This document shows positions 24,903 through 36,109 of a DNA stretch of 64,000 nucleotides, one piece after another. The stretch spans positions 1,488,001-1,552,000 of the forward strand of contig CAJNOJ010000001.1 in NCBI GenBank assembly GCA_905250025.1. Direction: 5' to 3'. The stretch's first letter is position 1. Each line of letters opens with the position of its first letter. The position numbers were made by a program, and so were the translations under genes. The notes beneath the pieces were generated by a model. The model saw only the letters and a list, made by a program, of their open reading frames with translations. It ran no database searches and had not been told where the DNA came from. This DNA comes from Adineta ricciae (Eukaryota > Rotifera > Eurotatoria > Adinetida > Adinetidae).

Positions 24903-25118
24903 CGTGAAAACTAAAATACTTCAAAACTATCTGAAAAACAAACAAATGAAAATATATTATTCGAAAAAGAAAATCACACGTATTCTTGTTCAACTTTCAT
25001 TTTTCATTTTTATATATCACTTATCGTCATTCACTGTTAATTTCTCTTGCATGCAATGACACAGAGATTGATCATCTAATGGAAAAAGCAATGGTGAATT
25101 GTCGTGAATCACATGAAA
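24903..25118 (-). promoter_or_regulatory. CTU1-ARID4 intergenic spacer with acceptor-like sites
   Basis: Read on the minus strand, about 216 nt separate the CTU1 stop from the ARID4 ATG. Close to the ATG are TTTGTTTGTTTTTCAG (ending at 24931) and a second AG 19 nt later. They could be trans-splice acceptors or a 5'UTR intron end. Confidence 0.4.
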
Positions 25119-26310
25119 TTACTTACTGCAACATTCATCCTTCTTTTGCATTTCTTTTCGATAACGTTCGGTTTTTCCAATACCTAATTTTGGTACACCC
25201 TTATTCAAACCTTCGATTAATAAGCATGCTTTACAGATTGGCATCGATGAACAATACGAACACCGTTCACAAACACGTTGAACAGGCATTTTGGCGGTTT
25301 GTTTAACTAACACTTGTTCACCACTATGGATAATATCAATGATTGATGATGGTCTCAATCGTTCCAGATCTTTAATATACGTTCTGATATTTCCACGATA
25401 TGCATTAGGAGAATAGAGACATTCGGTTGAGAAATAATCCAAGCGTTTGTAGAAAGCATAGAGAACAATTTCTTTTTCATAAGCGTATTTTAATGGTTTA
25501 CATCGAGGTATTACTGAACCTTCATTTTCATCGGATTCGTCACCGGTTATAATCGACGTACATCGTTTTAATCGTGCTATATCACCACGAAGTATGTTCA
25601 TTAAAATCGTTTCAGCAATGTCATCAGCATTATGACCAGTCGCAATTTTGTTCACAGATAATTTCATTGCACCACGATCAAGCGCTTGACGACGAAAAAC
25701 ACCGCAGAAAGTGCCTTAGTGGAAGAACAATAATGCCAATTTGTTTGCAAACTTTCATTGAAATTCTCATCACTTACAGTTATTCTTACGCCCCACTGCT
25801 TTGACAATTTCATCCTATAAAACATACACATATGTACGCACTGCTAATCAAAATTTTACAGTTCATTACCATACTCCAACCATATAATTCTTTATATGTA
25901 AGAATAATTAAAGGTAAATCATATTGCTGCTGATTACGTTTAACTGTTTCAAGTGAATCATCTCGATAGCCTGTAATACCTTCATCAATAGACAATAGAA
26001 CAAGTTTCAGACCGTAGGAATGTCTTTCATTCAATAGCTTTAATACATGAGCGAGAACAGTTGAATCTAAATGGTGATATTAATCGTTATAGTCACATTT
26101 GAAATTTTCTTCCTCAATACCTTTTCCGCCACTAGCGGCTACAGCGATTGTTTCACCGGGTTTAAACAATTGTTCTTTAACGATTGTTTCATGTATTTCA
26201 CGCTCGAATGCTTCGAAAAAACATACTTTACAGTATGGCTCACTTGTTTTCGGACGAACAAGAGCCGCTGGTCGTTGGCCTTGACATGATACACAAGTCG
26301 CGCTCGGCAT
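25119..26310 (-). CDS. CTU1: Cytoplasmic tRNA 2-thiolation protein 1 (Ncs6/CTU1)
   Basis: Thiolase subunit that, with CTU2 and the URM1 pathway, makes the 2-thio group of wobble uridine in tRNAs for Lys, Glu and Gln. Exons are 26310-26121, 26066-25870, 25814-25778 and 25714-25119, giving 339 aa (human 348). It has an N-terminal zinc finger (CVSCQ...PYCKVCF) and the PP-loop ATPase motif SGGKDST split by the first intron. Also conserved are [62 protein letters not shown] and the C-terminal zinc-binding [25 protein letters not shown]. The stop at 25119-25121 follows a perfect donor (GCAGTAAGT), so a further terminal exon (for example from about 25081) is possible. The downstream ARID4 start is 217 nt away. 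Confidence 0.95.
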
Positions 26311-27178
26311 TTAACTACTATGAAATTACGATCAATCAGAAATAAAATGAAATAACACTATATTACATATCGACAAATCAAACAACGATGAATCACAAAC
26401 TAGTCGACCAACTAACCAATATAGGTTGTAGTTACTATAGATGGCACTTATTTACACACATCTTCGTTCTCGAAATGTTTCGTTTTACACGTAAAATCTA
26501 TCGAATCGAATGACATACATGTGAAATTGATCATCTTTATTACATAGCATAGTAGAGATCGAAGAGTATATGAATTCACATACGTACATAAAATGCAGTG
26601 TACAACGAGAAATAGAACTCTGATTCAATAGTCCAAATCAGCATGGTCGTATTTTAATCTCGAAAACGATATTCTCAGTTCAGCTTCTGAGATATTTTCA
26701 CCAAATCAAATAGAAGAATAGTATTCATTTTTGGATTGTTCTCATGTTTTCGTTTCATCAAGCCGATGCCTATAGGTTTTGTTTCAATGATCATTTCAGA
26801 AAAGTTTCTTCTGATCAGCGTTCAGTGATTACGATACGTAAATGCGAAAAACATGTCATAATTTCAGTTTGAGTGATCTATTTTCGTGTCTAAATCAGTT
26901 CGAACAGTCCATACCGTTATCTCGATCATTCAAGTTGTACATCACAAACAGAAACGCATCTGTCGATAAAGAAAGAAAAGTGGTGTCAAACTACCTCCAC
27001 GCAGTGCTTTGCACTGTATCAATTACCACAGAAAAGTTTATTATTCAAATTCTCTCCTTTTTACATCTATGCACAAGAAATTGTCGAATTAATCAGAAGC
27101 ACTACTCCATTGCCACAAACGTTACCTATTTTCAAAACAAAGTTGAAAAATAAATACAATCAGTGATAACAAAACAAG
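26311..27178. other. Intergenic region between PAN protein and CTU1
   Basis: About 870 bases, AT-rich, with no exon I can support. It should hold the CTU1 promoter (the minus-strand gene starts at 26310) and the 3' end of the PAN-domain gene's transcript. Confidence 0.5.
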
Positions 27179-27921
27179 TTACTCACTACTTATCACTTTT
27201 GACGTTGATTCTCCATTCGTCGGAAAAGTTGGTGAGCCACAAATCATTTTTGGATCCTTAGATACTATTGCATCATCTTGTGTGACATAACCTGATTTCA
27301 TCGAACATGTACCGCCACGATAACTTGACCACGTAAAATGAGTACATCGTGGAGTTGTTGCACATGCACCTCCACAATCTTCACCTGGTATTTCGACTGA
27401 TTTGAATTCTCTTCCATTAAAATCACAGCCTATTGCCCAGTTATTCCCATTCCAATTGATTTTACTTTTCTTTGGATATCTAGTGTCTAAAAGATTCGTA
27501 AACGACAGATTATTCAAAATCAACAAGAATAAAAGACATTCTCGTTCCCTAAAGACTTACAAAGTGCTGGCTGTTCATATTCAGAATCTTGGACGAAACG
27601 TGGTGAACCACAGATCGCTTCTGGGTCATCTGATGCTACTGCATCGCTTTTTTTAACACGCCCCGTTTTCATCCAACATGTACCATGTCGATAGGGTGTC
27701 CATGTAAAATGAGTACATTGCGGAGTTTTTCCACAAACGATGACACAATGTTGTTTTCCAACTCGGATATCTTTTAAATTCCTTCCTTTAAAATCACATC
27801 CTACTGCCCATCCCTTTGCATTCCAATCAAAATCGTCAGAACGCTTAATGCGGGGAATATGCAAGCCATTTACCAGGAATAATAAGCCAATTAAATTGAA
27901 TATACATATAAAAGTCTTCAT
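27179..27921 (-). CDS. Secreted protein with two tandem PAN/apple-like domains
   Basis: Exons are 27921-27561 and 27486-27179, giving 222 aa. A signal peptide (FICIFNLIGLLFLVNGLHI) is followed by a KR site and two similar domains of about 85 residues. Both run W(N)GxxWAxGCDFxGR...C...C..TPxCTHFTW..YxxGTCxMKxG, ending IICGSPxF. Each domain has paired cysteines in the PAN/apple arrangement (GCDF, C..VC, QCTHF, TC, ICG). The two repeats are clearly homologous and each lies on its own exon, which suggests internal exon duplication. PAN domains bind protein or carbohydrate. The ligand is unknown; the family is large and variable in rotifers, as far as I recall. Confidence 0.8.
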
Positions 27922-29825
27922 TTAATCTGATTGCTTTTTTTCCAGATTTCTATGCGATCTCTAAATAATATGTTGATACTTGTTATGTTCGAAATCAGTT
28001 GGAACACAATCGTTAGTTTCATACTAGAGCAACGGAGGGTACGAAGAAGAGGAGAAAATAAGCGTCAAGGACTTAATCTTATATCTTCTGCTGTTCAGGT
28101 AGATGTCCTAAGTCAGTTCAACTGGCAGAACCTATTCAATCTCTATTTTAACGTTGACAGATTAATAGTAAACGCTAATCCTTTACTATTTTAGGAAGCT
28201 ATGCAGGAAAGCAAACATACTGCTATCCAGTTTTGTCACTAAATGTCAGCTTTCTATCGTACTTAGTCTCCAGCCAGTTGGGGCATTAATAGGTCGGACG
28301 AAAAGTGACCGATATCAATTGTAGTTGAAAAAATAGCTGGAGCGAAGGAATAAACTAAATTCAAAATATCAGACGACAAAATAGAGGAAAGAGAGAGAGA
28401 GAAAGAAAAACATATATATTCCTATATGTATGTCGAAACATCGAACTGCGCATAGGATGCATATATTCAAAAAGAAAAAACAACAAATGATGATAATGTA
28501 CTATCTGTTATTGCCAGCAATAAGTGTTATCTTATCTCACTTTCGCTTTAATTTATACTCAAGAAAAGGGAGACAGTTCGCGAAATGAAAGAACTGTAGA
28601 TATGTAAATATATGACAGAGTATAACATGTAGAAATGGCGCCAGGATTTTTGTAGTCGATTATGACTTTTAATTGCTTAAGGAAAGACATGAATTTCATA
28701 ACGAAGGCACGAAAACAAAATTTTATTGGTCTAAAATATAGCAAAGAAATCGTTCGTTTTAATCATATTTAGTTAAATTCAGTCTATGAAACAAACTTCA
28801 ATAGCGAACTATGCAACACATTCTTTCAAAAAAATACACTGATAATAAAATCCGGGGGTATTTTTCTTTGAGATAACTCGCTTTTCGTATTATTTGCATT
28901 TTGAACGGGTGAAGATCTATATGACTGAGACAATTCAACTAGTCCTGTTGTATAACTTGATTTCTTTCGTATTATTATTTGTGTTCATTCGGTAACTCTC
29001 AATTTGAAACAGAAGCACCAGCGTGTTCAGCTATTTGTTTTAAGAGAGAAGGGAGACAATAAACACAATTTTGCTCAAAAACACACTTCTTGAAACTCCG
29101 ACAAAGAAATTTCAGAGGTACAAATGTTTCCCTTCGTTTGCATAGCTGTAGTTCGTCCATGGACAGGAGGACTCACTTCATCGTTGGCGCAGCAACTAGT
29201 AACAGTATATTTTCTCGTTTGTGTAAACACAAAATATTTTGCATACCGAACTATGCTGGATCATTCACAGAGTGACTTCGAATGAAAAAATGCGACGAGA
29301 GCACATATATAAGATTGCAGAGTGACGAAGCATCGCCTTGAAATCCTTATCTTTAGGTTATGAAGACAAGAAGCATGAAAAAGTCTTTTTTCTATTCGGT
29401 CGTACCGATACATTTGAATTTTATTGACCAAAAGCTAATTGATTGCTATTCACGAGGGTGACTACTACTAGACCTGTATCGAGTTCAAGTACTTCTGTTT
29501 TGATATTAACAATTGTTCTCTCCATGGAACACATATGGCTCCATCCTTCGACATAGAGAAAAAAGACGAATGGGAAATGGATTACACGGTATGGGTCTCT
29601 CACTGAATGATGTGAAGGTCGACTCACATTAATGAAGATTGAAACTAGCTTTGATACAGCCATGAATAACAACTATGAGAAAGGACATCTTTCTTTTCGC
29701 AAAATAAACGAAAGTATTTGTAAATAGACAAATGTAATAACGAATCAGCGACAAGTTTTAACGACGTCGGCGTTAGATAGTTAGTTTTAACGCATACACT
29801 CATTCTATCTCATCCTATTTAACAA
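27922..29825. other. Long intergenic region with no supported gene
   Basis: About 1.9 kb. It includes a GA-rich run near 28385-28412 and several short open frames without family resemblance. One minus-strand stretch near 29421-29672 has protein-like composition (ending KTEVLELDTGLVVVTLVNS) and an internal donor GTGAGT after SIFIN. I cannot assign it to a family and do not call it a gene. Confidence 0.45.
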
Positions 29826-30461
29826 ATGTCGTTTACCAACCATCTATTTAATGTTAATAGCCTTCGTAATCAATACATTGGCGTACGACATGGTGAATCC
29901 GAAGCGAACGTTGCTCATCTTATCAGCAGTCATCCACCTGTAGGAACTAACATCCATGGACTTTCTCCGACTGGACAAAAACAAGTTGTGGAAAATACAA
30001 AATCGTTTCTTGAGAGCAGCTCACCTAATGCTTCTTATGTGATTATTTCAAGTGACTTTCGTCGTGCTCGTGAGACAGCCGAGATTCTTGCATCGACTCT
30101 TTCTTTATCTAATGGAAATAAACCAAATGTTCAGCTAGATCCACGCTTACGTGAACGTTTCTTCGGTATTTATGATGGCACAAGTGATGAGAATTATGAG
30201 CTCATTTGGAAAACTGATGAAGATAATCCAGCGAAAAACATTACTGATCAAGTAGAACCTCCGGAGAGCGTTCGAGAACGAACAACAGCTTTAATTAAGG
30301 AACTTGAAGATAAATACGAAAATCAAACCATTTTTCTCGTCAGCCACGGCGATTCGTTACAAATTTTACAAACCGCTTTTCAACGTCTTCCAAATGCAAA
30401 TCAACAAAGACATCTGAAACATTTAGAAAGAGCTGAATTTCGACGTTTAATTTTGAAATAA
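29826..30461 (+). CDS. Histidine phosphatase (phosphoglycerate mutase-like) superfamily protein
   Basis: A 211 aa single-exon protein. The phosphorylated histidine motif is VRHGESEANV near residue 23, the arginine block is SDFRRARETAEIL, the conserved acidic residue lies in LRERFFGIYDG, and the second catalytic histidine is in FLVSHGDSLQIL. All active-site residues of branch-1 histidine phosphatases are present. The substrate could be a sugar phosphate, as in TIGAR- and CobC-like members; specificity cannot be read from the sequence. It has no signal peptide. It is intronless in a region of multi-exon genes, so retroposition or horizontal origin are both possible. The nearby ATG at 29826 is the first in frame. 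Confidence 0.85.
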   Translation: MSFTNHLFNVNSLRNQYIGVRHGESEANVAHLISSHPPVGTNIHGLSPTGQKQVVENTKSFLESSSPNASYVIISSDFRRARETAEILASTLSLSNGNKPNVQLDPRLRERFFGIYDGTSDENYELIWKTDEDNPAKNITDQVEPPESVRERTTALIKELEDKYENQTIFLVSHGDSLQILQTAFQRLPNANQQRHLKHLERAEFRRLILK

Positions 30462-31126
30462 ATTTCATTCACACGTTAAACAATTTGACGAAAAACTTTT
30501 CCTTTTACAGTAAAAGTGCTACATACAGTGATGATTTATCTATCTATTCTATTGACTCATCTGATGACGATTATTGATAGTTATCAGAGGTAGAACGTGA
30601 TATGTATTTAATAGAATACAAGCTTGAGTTAATGAGTGACATCGCCAAACTATGCAAACTACTTATAATCGTCGTTTCGCGAAAAATATATTACGGCAAC
30701 GCCTATACCTGTTTCTAGGATGTAAAAATAAAAGCAAATGATGAATGCATCGCATAGAATATACCCTTCATCGATATAGTGTATCTATATATACTAGTTA
30801 TTTATTTTTGTTTTTCAAACATCATTCTGTTGATAAAAAAAGATGTAAAGCGCCATTATATGCACGTATATCGACACGTGATAAACAATCTTTACCTATT
30901 AATCGAATAGACTAGGCTAGGTAATAAATATCCGCGACAAGTATGCTCCCGCCTTTCATTTTTCTCATCTGTATCATTCGTGGGCGCTTAGCTATCTGTA
31001 TCTCTATCAACTTATACATCAGCACTAAGTGTACAATATACTGCGTATATTAAAGACACGGTATGATGAACAATATTAACGGAAAAAAAATGAATATCTT
31101 TGTTTATGTTAGTTCGATTGTTTACA
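30462..31126. other. Intergenic region upstream of CPA2 antiporter
   Basis: About 660 bases, AT-rich, no exon supported. It should contain the promoter of the antiporter gene. An in-frame ATG at 31106 is an alternative start for that gene. Confidence 0.5.
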
Positions 31127-32993
31127 ATGGTAAAGCTTTTCGAGAACCCAAGTGATTCTCCATTGGCAACTTTCTTAATGCAAGTGTTCATTACGTTAGT
31201 TGTGTGCAAGATTCTGGCGAAAATTCTTTCGTATATTCGACAACCTCAAGTTATTGGTCAAATCATTGCAGGAATTATTTTTGGTCCATCTCTTCTCGGT
31301 TTGGAAAAATATACATATAAATATAAAATAGTATTTTGCTCTTTTTCTTCATCCTAAAGGCCAAATTAACGCCTGGACCGAGGCCATTTGGCCACCCTCA
31401 AGCATTCCTGTCTTTCAGCTCATCGCAAATTTGGGTTTAATCTTCTTCATGTTTTTCCTTGGACTTGAATTGGATCTCGAACAAATCAAAACCAGTTGGA
31501 AAACTACAATTCCAATTGCTTGCGCAAGTATTATCATTCCAGGTGAGTAGTATGTGTGATTCTATAGGAAAAACAAAATATGCACTCGAATAGTTGGCAT
31601 TGGTTGCGCCGTAGCTCTTTGGCTTTATGACATGAACACAGGTCTAGATACAAATAAAGCGGCATTTATATTATTTATTGGTAAGGCCAACGACGGAGTG
31701 AACTTAACGATATGAAATATTATTCGTATAGCATCTGGTTTTGGTTTTTCGGCTTTTCCTGTTCTTGCTACTTTGCTCAATGCGATGGACCTATTAAACA
31801 AACCGATCGGTATTCAAACGATTTCATTAGCTGCTGTAGAGGACATCTGTGTCTGGGTAATCTTAGCAATTGCTAGTGCATTTTCATCAGGAGGTTCAGC
31901 TCTACAAGGTCTTTATACACTGTTATTAACATTAGCTTTTATCGCGATCATGGTTCTCATTATTCGACCAATTCTCAAACGAATTCATGAATATTATTGG
32001 CGACGGCACGATGACACAAATGTTTACTTAGTTGTTGGATGTTTTCTATTACTTATTGTTTCGGCATTTACAACCGAAGTGATGGGTGAGAGTTGAAATC
32101 GATTTCAATGTAAAAGTTTATGAAAATAATTTTTCATACCGTTCGTCTAGGTGTTCATGCTTTTTTCGGTGCTTTTATCAGCGGTTTATGCATTCCACGT
32201 AAAGGAGAGTTAACAGACTTTTTAGGTGTACGAATCGAACTTATCATCGTAGAATTTTTCTTACCGTAAGTGTTTTGTCTTTGTTTGATTAAATATCTCA
32301 AGTAATTCGTAATATGTGTTGATTTTTAGACTCTATTTTGCAAACAGTGGTCTTAATACTCATTTGAATTTACTTACTTCCGGCAAAGTTTGGTGGACAC
32401 TAGTTGTTCTACTCATTCTAGCATCGACAGCTAAGATTGTGCCAGTGGCATTGATGACAAAACTGTGTACGAAGAAGCCTTGGTCTTATTGCTTATCAAT
32501 CGGCGTTCTGATGAACACGCGTGGTATCGTTCAATTGGTTGTTCTGAATATCGGTGTTCAATTGAAAGTTATCTCGGAAATCATCTTCGCATTATTCGTG
32601 TTAATGGCAACGATCTTAACATTTCTTACCTCGCCTATCTTGTATTTACTCTATCGCAAAAATTTCAATATAAAAAAGCTATCAACTCCACAAGTAGCCA
32701 ATGAATTGCGACACATTCGAGAAGGTGATATCGGTATGGATGACTACAGCAATATGAATCAAACAGAGGCAATCATCGATTTGGAAAGAAATGAACTAAA
32801 TCGTAGTTCATCTACCTTGACCAAACAGCTATCGACAAGTAATGGTGCACTCAATACACTGTTTACAGTTGATGAACAATTGAATTATCCACAAATTAAC
32901 CAAGATCCAGAAAGAGGCCAACTAGCCGTTCTTGATAATATAGTGGCAATGCCTGTATGTCCCCGTCGTCCGATTTATATGACGAAGTTTTGA
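31127..32993 (+). CDS. CPA2-family cation/proton antiporter (KHA1/CHX/KefB-like)
   Basis: Exons are 31127-31298, 31360-31542, 31594-31680, 31732-32085, 32151-32265 and 32330-32993, giving 524 aa. It has about 12 hydrophobic helices. Landmarks of the CPA2 group are YIRQPQVIGQIIAGIIFGPSLLG, then LGLIFFMFFLGLELDL, GFGFSAFPVLATLL, and VHAFFGAFISGLCIPR with the half-helix. The block PLYFANSGLNTHL follows, then MNTRGIVQLVVLNIG, equivalent to the NARG/MNTRGLVELIVLNIG region of fungal KHA1 and plant CHX. The acidic pair expected in helix 5 reads AAVEDICVW, which keeps Asp. The C-terminal 110 residues are hydrophilic. It probably exchanges K+ or Na+ for H+ in an organelle or the plasma membrane. KHA1/CHX-type members are not typical of animals, so horizontal origin is possible. 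Confidence 0.85.
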
Positions 32994-33403
32994 TAAATTG
33001 CTTTGTTTCACTTGGTTTTTCATGTAAAAACACAGGACCCGTTGATTTTCATCATTAATCATGTCTGTTGCCTATCGAAGTGTTGTTAGTCAGATGAAAA
33101 ATGAGGAGCAATTCAAAAGAATAATATTTATTATATTCACGATTTGGTATAATTTCTCCCAATTTCTAAATTTTCTATCATTTCTCTTTGAGTAGATAAC
33201 ATTGACAGACACACAAACAAACAAAAAATATATATGTGTATATATATATATAGTAAGAAGAATTGCACGGAGACCGTATACACTAAAAAATATGGTAACA
33301 TTGTTTCCCAGTCAGTTCAATATAATACACAAGAAACAAATGAATACACACACATACAAGGAAAGAATTTTTTTCTTTGTTCTTTAAACAAATCAATCTG
33401 CAT
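32994..33403. other. Convergent intergenic region, antiporter / GID4
   Basis: About 410 bases between two converging genes. It holds a TA/TG microsatellite near 33226-33252 and should contain both polyadenylation sites. Confidence 0.5.
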
Positions 33404-34080
33404 TTATCGAAATTGAAACACGCTCGATGTTTTTTGTGGAACATGTTCCAAAGTTAAACTTTGAAACCATTCAGATGAATTATGATAATAGTAACCCTGT
33501 AGTTTCCCTGTACTTAATTGTAAACAAATATAGTAAAAGCCAGCGAATGATGCACCTAGAAAAGAAATGTTTGCTTTTTTTGCTCGAAGAAATAATTAAA
33601 TGAGAGAAACGAACCAGTTATATTTCGGACAGTATGATCAGGAACAAGAAAATGTTCTTTCCATCTCATGAAAACAAAATCGGAATTAACTCCACGTTGT
33701 AATTGATCATAATCAAACGAATCATTGTTAAATGTGTCCACATAGGGTAAGAATGCGTCGAATTTACTCCAATGTTGACGGTCGACTTCTTCATCAGCTT
33801 CCCATTTTCGTGTCAAGAATGGGTAACGTTTTGAGATAATTTCTGCATCGAAGAATGTCGATAGTTTCGGATATTCATCAATTAAGCCCGTTATTCCCAA
33901 GTATCCACATATATATGAACGTTCTAAGTCGACATGATGAAAAATAACATCGACGTTATAAGACTTGCCTTTGGATTTTTGGCTGCCCGTGAATCGAGAT
34001 GATGGACAGAGGATTGAAGTATCTTTATTGGGTGGACCCAAATTCATATCGGAGAATTCTAATGAGCCTAATAGTTTCAT
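33404..34080 (-). CDS. GID4: GID4 substrate receptor of the GID/CTLH E3 ligase
   Basis: Beta-barrel receptor that recognises Pro/N-degrons and hands substrates to the GID/CTLH ubiquitin ligase. Exons are 34080-33615 and 33555-33404, giving 205 aa. The core is strongly conserved with vertebrate GID4: [18 protein letters not shown], then [69 protein letters not shown] and [20 protein letters not shown]. It ends FQFR, like the vertebrate EFR. It is shorter than human GID4 (300 aa) only in the disordered N-terminus. An upstream in-frame ATG at 34203 would add a hydrophobic leader not seen in the family, so 34080 is preferred. Confidence 0.95.
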
Positions 34081-34343
34081 TTTTTTAAATGTGGTTTGTG
34101 AATAAGGGACGGACGAAAGGCAATGTAATGTGTAGAGTAGAACAGAACGAACAGAACAAATAAACAAAAAAAAGTAGGTAAAATGAATCCGAAAATGAAC
34201 CAATGAGATTTTATGAGCGACAGAGTACGCTAGTTTCTATATTGACATCGAAGTAGGAAATTTTATCTATATGTATATACAAAATATAAAATAACAGACA
34301 AAAATGATAAAAGTTTGGAATCTATTTCGAAGTAATAGGTCCA

Positions 34344-35629
34344 CTATTTTTCGATGACATTTTGCGACGATGTGCTAATCGTACTAAAATACAGCATTTC
34401 AGATCTTCTGTGCGATGATCGTAAACGATTCTTACAAGCATCTTTCAACGATGGATGGGCGTAGATCATTGCTTGTTCATAGGTCATTAATTTATCCGAT
34501 TCAGGTGGAGGAACATGATGATGAAAATGAGGACTTGGTGATGTACCCAAAGCCATCGGTTTCGTTATTGATGATGCGCTGGGATTCATTTGTTGTCGTT
34601 GCTGTGGTCCGAAGTTTAATGATACTGATGATGCGACAGATGCTGGTCGTACTGGCAGAGTAGTCTGAATAAGAACGCTAAACGAGAAATCAAATTTTTG
34701 GTTGTCAATTTATACCGGTTGATAATGTCGAGCATCTTGATGATGAATTTGTTCGTGTTCATGGAAAATCTTAACTAACTCTTTGTTGATACGTTTTGTT
34801 TCTTCCAATTCTGTCATTCCCTTCTTGATTTTATTCATTTGTCTCAACTAAAAATGAGGTCAGACATTAGTTTTGTAATTTATAAACACAATTCGTCTTA
34901 CATATTCGATTCTATGCAACATTAGTTGATTCCATTTCGAATCTTGATAATCAAATACCTAGGAAACAGAGAATTCCCTACTAGAAATATTCTTATGGCA
35001 TATCAACACTGTTACATCAAATAGCTGTTTGTACATATTGGCGTAAAGTTTATAAATTTGTTCGCGTACTTGAATTTCAGTAACATGAATCAGTTCATGG
35101 CGTGGTATAAATAAAACTTTTATCTGTGGTGGCAACTAAACATGTTCGTTGCAGTCACACAAATACTGATGACGGATGGCTTACATTAGAATTAATTGGA
35201 TAGATATGCGTAGATTTCGAACAAATTATACCTAGAAAAACAATATAGAGAAAGATCAAATGGAAATATCTCGATTTACAAGTATTGTTGTTGTTGTTCA
35301 TGGTTTCCATGGCACAATCTCGACAAATGATATGGCCACATGGATGACAGTAAGCTAATGGTAATCGAGTATTGCTCGTACTATTATGTTCGCGTCGTTT
35401 GCATACTTCACAGTGGACCCATTCGGGTGTCGTAAAGTTAGGTATAGGTACAGGTGTTTTCGTCATCTCCGATTGAGCTGACTTTGGCGTTGGTGCACCG
35501 ATACTATTGTTTAGCATAGATGAATCCAAATCCTATCATATCATTGAATGAGAAACTTTCTGATGAAAAATACGTTACCACCGAAGCACGATTAGCAGCC
35601 GTGGTTGATAATGTTGCATTTAGATTCAT
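34344..35629 (-). CDS. RNF212: RNF212/Zip3-like RING protein (meiotic crossover factor family)
   Basis: Seven exons: 35629-35579, 35532-35280, 35231-35185, 35135-35016, 34958-34902, 34847-34716 and 34664-34344, giving 326 aa, all in phase. After about 50 disordered residues comes a C3HC4 RING: WVHCEVCKRRE, then CGHIICRDC, then TCIICSK. A coiled coil follows (REQIYKLYANMYKQLFDVFD, QLMLHRIEYVRQMNKIKKGM, ELEETKRINKELVKIFHEHEQ) and a Ser/Pro/Gln-rich tail. This order (RING at the start, then one coiled coil, then a serine-rich tail) and the W..C..C...CGH..C..C pattern are those of RNF212, ZHP-3, Zip3 and Vilya. These are SUMO/ubiquitin-ligase type factors that select meiotic crossover sites. Sequence identity is modest, so other RING-coiled-coil proteins remain possible. 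Confidence 0.65.
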
Positions 35630-36109
35630 TATTCGAACGTATGTATGTATAGATTGAACTGAATTGAACTATATTACATTTTAATTTACCGCTAAAGAGG
35701 CTGATTATAGTAACAAACATCCTATCGGTAATTAGTTGATTTGACATATTTTCAAAATCGAAAAACTCCAGTATAGAAAAATACTTATTAGAATGAATTA
35801 GCTGCTATTAAAAGTTTATAGAGGACAGCACTGAACAATAGGTCTAGTTTATGGGTCCAATATGACTCACTGGTGCGAAAAAATCGTTGAAATTTTCATT
35901 CTCTTGATGTTGCAAGCAATGATAAAATAGTATGTCTGTAGTCGTAGAAAAGAAGTTTTTATCGAAATACAAAACACATCACATATGTTAAATACTATAA
36001 AACGAAAAGAAAATACGATACACTTTTGTTCGCTCAACAGTCTGTTCAGTCTCATAAAAAAAAGACATCTGAGATTTATCCTAATTAAATATAAAAAAAA
36101 ATAAATAGT
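35630..36109. other. Spacer between LONRF stop and RNF212-like start
   Basis: About 480 bases, AT-rich, with A-tracts near 36057-36063 and 36092-36102. No exon is supported. Confidence 0.5.

Noticed and set aside
29421-29672. Minus-strand frame with protein-like end (KTEVLELDTGLVVVTL)
   Set aside because: A thioesterase-like resemblance was considered, but the match is too short and partner exons were not found.
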